DNA of 17,481 nucleotides from positions 5,181-22,661 of the forward strand of contig JAUNAE010000023.1 in NCBI GenBank assembly GCA_030527765.1, read 5' to 3'. Under the pieces are notes generated by a model. The model did not search any database. It was given only the letters and a program-made list of their open reading frames with translations, and was not told where the DNA came from. The translations under genes were made by a program, and so were the position numbers. Each line of letters opens with the position of its first letter. The first letter of the stretch is position 1. The stretch comes from Eubacteriales bacterium (GTDB taxonomy: Bacteria; Bacillota_A; Clostridia; Lachnospirales; Lachnospiraceae). Shown here piece after piece: positions 15,218-17,481 of this stretch.

Positions 15218-15475
15218 ATGACACAGAAAGATTTAAAGAAATTTTTTAAGGATCACATGGTTCCGTCAAAACTGTACAAAATCGGAGGACATCACAATCA
15301 CAGAATCTGCATCGAGCAGACAAAGGATGGATGGGATGTATTTTTCAGTGAGAAGAAAGAGAAAGTGGGAGTTCTTCATTATCAGGATGAGGAGTCCGCT
15401 TGCACTCGCATGAAGGAAGAGATCCGTAAGATCATGGAGAGCATGTATGGCCTTACCTGGGCACAGGAGATCTGA
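15218..15475 (+). CDS. Small cytoplasmic protein, possible Imm59-type immunity protein
   Basis: An 85-residue soluble protein without signal peptide or membrane segment. The pattern SKLYKIGGHHNHRICIE..KDGWDVFFSEKKEKVGVLHYQDEESAC resembles, from memory, the Imm59 immunity family of polymorphic toxin systems. In that family a Gly-Gly turn is followed by W-x-V-(F/Y)-(F/Y)-SE-(K/R) and then an acidic stretch with E-x-A-C. This is pattern similarity only. AGGAGG 5 nt before the ATG is a strong ribosome binding site. It has its own promoter candidate and a strong terminator, so it is a single-gene unit. The next gene downstream is a candidate exported protein, which fits an immunity role, but no toxin domain is recognised there. 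Otherwise a hypothetical protein. Confidence 0.75.
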   Translation: MTQKDLKKFFKDHMVPSKLYKIGGHHNHRICIEQTKDGWDVFFSEKKEKVGVLHYQDEESACTRMKEEIRKIMESMYGLTWAQEI

Positions 15476-15493
15476 ATAACAAAAGAACATTGG

Positions 15494-15528
15494 AGCGTTC
15501 GGCAGAGAAATCTGTCGAACGCTTTTTC
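15494..15528 (+). terminator. Strong rho-independent terminator
   Basis: A 13-bp stem (AGCGTTCGGCAGA with TCTGTCGAACGCT, one G-U pair) is capped by GAAA and followed by TTTTTC and further T-rich sequence. It ends the 85-residue gene 18 nt after its stop. Confidence 0.93.
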
Positions 15529-15557
15529 TTTCTTTTGAGGTCTTTCTTCCATATAAT
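15529..15557 (+). promoter_or_regulatory. Weak promoter candidate for the exported-protein gene
   Basis: A perfect TATAAT (15552-15557) has only TTTCTT at the -35 distance (17-nt spacer), overlapping the tail of the terminator. The leader would be about 75 nt. Confidence 0.4.
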
Positions 15558-15639
15558 GAAATTAAACAATAGAAGAAACGAATTTGCGGAATTCAAAAAC
15601 TCGACTTGAACGATTTACATCAAACAGAGAGGAAAAAGT

Positions 15640-16743
15640 ATGGGAGAGTATTCATTGAATTTATCCGCAATGAATGGTGCTGCTCTTGTTTTTTTGGAAC
15701 TGGCGCAAAATCTCGCCCGGCTGTCGGAAGAGACCGGTCAGATTGCCGCAAATACAGAAGTTCACAATTTGTCAGAGCAGCATATCAGGAACAGCATCAA
15801 CTATGCCGCAGAACAGCTCATGTCAAGGGCTGAAGAATTCAAAAGGTGCGGAATCATTCTTCAGAACTGCCTTCAGAGATATGAAGCGGCGGAGAATCGA
15901 ATTCTTTCGGGAAATGTTCCGATTTCCGGAACGCTTCATGGGAACAGCTCTTCCGGAACTTTCGGAGGAAGCCTTGGCAGTGTGCTGTTTGGAACAACCG
16001 TTTATGGTGCCCAGAACGAAGAATCGTCAGGTGAACATCCGGTTCATGAAGGCAGTTCGGGGAATTTTTTGGAAAATCATGTGACGACCGAATCGACGGG
16101 GCTGGAATGGAACTCCGTGGAACATACTCTGGAAGGCAGTGTATCAGCCTCAACACAGATTGCAGGAGAAGGGGTTTCCTGGGAACATGGTGCAGCATCC
16201 TGGGGAGCCGGAACAGCAGCTGCAGAGGCATCGCTGCAGGCAGGACTTGATCAGGCCGGAAGTATTCCGCTTCCGCATCTGGAAGCTTCTGCAGGCCTTA
16301 GTGCCTGTGTACTCCAGGCAGGAATGACAGGCAGCATAGCCAATGAGATGGTTGGGATTGAGGGGCATGGAGAGGTCACTGCCGGAAAAGTGGATGCCAA
16401 TGTGAATGCAGAATTGTTTTTGCTTCAGGGAGAAGGGGGACTGAACCCCACAGCATCTGTAGGAGGTACCGTTGAGGCTCTTGTAGGGGAGGCGACAGCG
16501 GGAGTGACAGCGAATCTGTTTGGAGTGGGAGTGACAGCAGAGGGTAGTGTTTCCTTTGGAGCAGGAGCTCATGCCACAGCAGGATTTGCGAATGGAGTTT
16601 TTTTCTATGATGTAGGAATGGCACTGGGACCGGGAGGAAGTGTGCATTTTGAGGTGGATCTTGGACCGATTTGGGGTGCAATTCTTTCAGAAGCGGAATC
16701 TGTTATAGGATATGATGCAGAACTCTTCAAACCGAGGGGGTAA
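15640..16743 (+). CDS. Candidate type VII (ESX-like) secreted protein, Gly/Ala-rich
   Basis: A 367-residue protein of unknown function. Residues ~10-90 form a helical hairpin: one helix to about residue 40, a turn at HNLSEQ, and a second helix ending in RYEAAENRIL. That helix carries a YxxxE pattern at Y81-E85, as in type VII secretion substrates. This is the shape of WXG100/LXG N-terminal domains, though no WXG motif is present. Residues ~90-160 are a Ser/Gly-rich linker. From ~160 to the end the sequence is Gly/Ala/Val-rich with alternating small and hydrophobic residues (GEATAGVTANLFGVGVTAEG), suggesting a beta-rich or glycine-packed module. No signal peptide, so Sec export is unlikely. 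GAGAGG supports the ATG. A DUF4176 gene follows, consistent with a type VII locus. It could be a polymorphic effector with an unrecognised C-terminus or a structural protein. Confidence 0.7.
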   Translation: MGEYSLNLSAMNGAALVFLELAQNLARLSEETGQIAANTEVHNLSEQHIRNSINYAAEQLMSRAEEFKRCGIILQNCLQRYEAAENRILSGNVPISGTLHGNSSSGTFGGSLGSVLFGTTVYGAQNEESSGEHPVHEGSSGNFLENHVTTESTGLEWNSVEHTLEGSVSASTQIAGEGVSWEHGAASWGAGTAAAEASLQAGLDQAGSIPLPHLEASAGLSACVLQAGMTGSIANEMVGIEGHGEVTAGKVDANVNAELFLLQGEGGLNPTASVGGTVEALVGEATAGVTANLFGVGVTAEGSVSFGAGAHATAGFANGVFFYDVGMALGPGGSVHFEVDLGPIWGAILSEAESVIGYDAELFKPRG

Positions 16744-16813
16744 CCGAAATAAGCTGCGGAGCAGCTATTCGGTTATGAGCAAGAAGCGAAGCGGATTGCG
16801 AATATCCGTTTGA
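16741..16813 (+). repeat. Composite repeat, copy 5 with an extra upstream hairpin
   Basis: The 28-nt core is at 16786-16813, identical to copies 1 and 2. Upstream, TAACCGAA (16741-16748, overlapping the stop codon) pairs with TTCGGTTA (16768-16775), enclosing AGCTGC-GGA-GCAGCT. The stretch CTATTCGGTTATGAGC matches copy 2. This copy therefore looks like the full element with two consecutive hairpins, of which the other copies keep one half or the other upstream. Confidence 0.8.
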
Positions 16814-16831
16814 CCATGAAAGGAGCAAGAA

Positions 16832-17110
16832 ATGGAAATGAAAGGGAAACTGCCTGTCGGCAGCGTGGTGCTTTTGAAGAACAGTACCAAGCGTTTGATG
16901 GTAACCGGGTTCTTGCAGGCGAATCCGGCAGAACGGGAGAACGTATTCGACTACTGCGGATGCCTTTATCCGGAAGGATATCAGGACGGAAATCATGTAT
17001 ATCTGTTTCAGGAAGATATGATTGAAAAAGTGTATGCGGTCGGTTACATGGATGAAGAACAGTTTGCGTTTGCAGAAAAATTGTCGGAAATAGAACAGTG
17101 TCTTTCTTAA
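16832..17110 (+). CDS. DUF4176 domain protein, type VII secretion-associated
   Basis: A 92-residue protein with the DUF4176 signature: LPVGSVVLLKNSTKRLMVTGF near the N-terminus, then FDYCGCLYPEGYQ and VYLFQEDMIEKVYAVGYMDEEQ. DUF4176 genes recur beside WXG100/ESX genes in Firmicutes, but their molecular role is not known to me. The ATG at 16832 is chosen for AAAGGAG just upstream; a second Met two codons on is less likely. No signal peptide or membrane segment, so cytoplasmic. It follows the candidate exported protein after 88 nt occupied by the composite hairpin repeat, so cotranscription is likely with the repeat as a spacer. Confidence 0.85.
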   Translation: MEMKGKLPVGSVVLLKNSTKRLMVTGFLQANPAERENVFDYCGCLYPEGYQDGNHVYLFQEDMIEKVYAVGYMDEEQFAFAEKLSEIEQCLS

Positions 17111-17167
17111 TAGTTTTTTAAGCAGAAAAAGCGATAAATCTCAATCGACAGATTTCGCGGGGCAGAC

Positions 17168-17196
17168 TTTACACTCTTCACAAAAATAGATATAAT
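17168..17196 (+). promoter_or_regulatory. Near-consensus sigma-A promoter
   Basis: TTTACA (17168-17173), exactly 17 nt and TATAAT (17191-17196), the best promoter match in the window. It predicts a start near 17203, just ahead of the open frame running to the window end. Confidence 0.7.
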
Positions 17197-17216
17197 TCAA
17201 CTGATTAAGGCAGAGT

Positions 17217-17481
17217 GTGGGAATCTTCGGTAATGCAATTGCCGATGTCGTTCCCGGGGGAAATGAGATCGGGAAATCAGTGAGGAAATCAGGTGTGAAG
17301 AGTATCAGAGATGTTTTTTGCAGTCTGGAGGAGTACCGGGGCTGTCAGATGGTCACAGTGCTTGAGGGAGAGAATGCAGGAGAGAAAGGAATTCGCTCGG
17401 AGAAAGAAATTCTATTTGCGGAAGGTGACGGGATTTCCTGTATTTGGGAACAGATTCCACAGGACTATCAGGGTGTTCTTC
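17217..17481 (+). CDS. Unrecognised protein, 5' part, cut by the window edge
   Basis: After an in-frame TGA at 17202-17204 this frame stays open to the window end. It translates from GTG 17217 as VGIFGNAIADVVPGG..., then IRDVFCSLEEYRGCQMVTVL, an acidic stretch and CIWEQIPQDYQGVL. The composition looks like a real soluble protein, unlike the arginine-rich translation of the competing frame from ATG 17312. The frame has no ATG. AAGG lies 6 nt before GTG 17217, while a later in-frame GTG at about 17274 is preceded by GAGGA. A strong promoter lies just upstream. Its position after a DUF4176 gene suggests another type VII-associated protein, but I recognise no family. Confidence 0.5.
   Translation, partial: MGIFGNAIADVVPGGNEIGKSVRKSGVKSIRDVFCSLEEYRGCQMVTVLEGENAGEKGIRSEKEILFAEGDGISCIWEQIPQDYQGVL

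Noticed and set aside
755..16813. CRISPR array from the repeated 28-nt unit
   Set aside because: Copies are kilobases apart, in both orientations, with no spacer periodicity and no cas genes.
17312..17481. Open frame from ATG 17312
   Set aside because: Its translation is strongly arginine-rich and unlike a real protein; the frame from 17217 is longer and better balanced.

Overview
This window looks like chromosomal DNA of a Clostridia member, probably Lachnospiraceae. The reasons are strong AGGAGG-type ribosome binding sites, moderate base composition, clostridial-type AraC regulators and molybdopterin-binding proteins, and a DUF4176 gene typical of Firmicutes type VII secretion loci. No organism can be named from sequence alone. 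No rRNA, tRNA, CRISPR array, IS transposase or phage gene was seen.

Region 1 (1-6300) is a beta-glucoside phosphorolysis locus. The 3' part of an AraC-family regulator (+ strand) faces a two-gene minus-strand operon. That operon encodes two different GH94 phosphorylases: a ~904-aa laminaribiose-phosphorylase-like enzyme, then an ~804-aa chitobiose/cellobiose-phosphorylase-like enzyme. A 116-nt imperfect inverted repeat lies where the regulator and the operon converge.

Region 2 (6428-15065) is a plus-strand molybdenum block. It runs from a type Ic aminotransferase through a MoeA-like molybdopterin-binding protein with a C-terminal four-cysteine motif, MoaC, MoaA and a MOSC-MogA fusion. After a gap of about 190 nt come ModA, ModB, ModC and an AEC-family carrier. 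Together they import molybdate, make precursor Z, and adenylylate and insert molybdenum. MoaD, MoaE, a MoeB-type activator and the molybdoenzyme itself are not in the window.

Region 3 (15070-17481) looks like a type VII secretion / polymorphic-toxin fringe. It has a small Imm59-like protein ended by a strong terminator, a candidate exported protein with an N-terminal helical hairpin and a Gly/Ala-rich C-terminus, a DUF4176 protein, and the start of an unrecognised gene behind a near-consensus promoter.

Threaded through all three regions is a short dispersed hairpin repeat, four close copies plus one divergent copy, always between genes and in either orientation. It resembles a REP-type element, and I regard it as the most interesting unexplained structure here.
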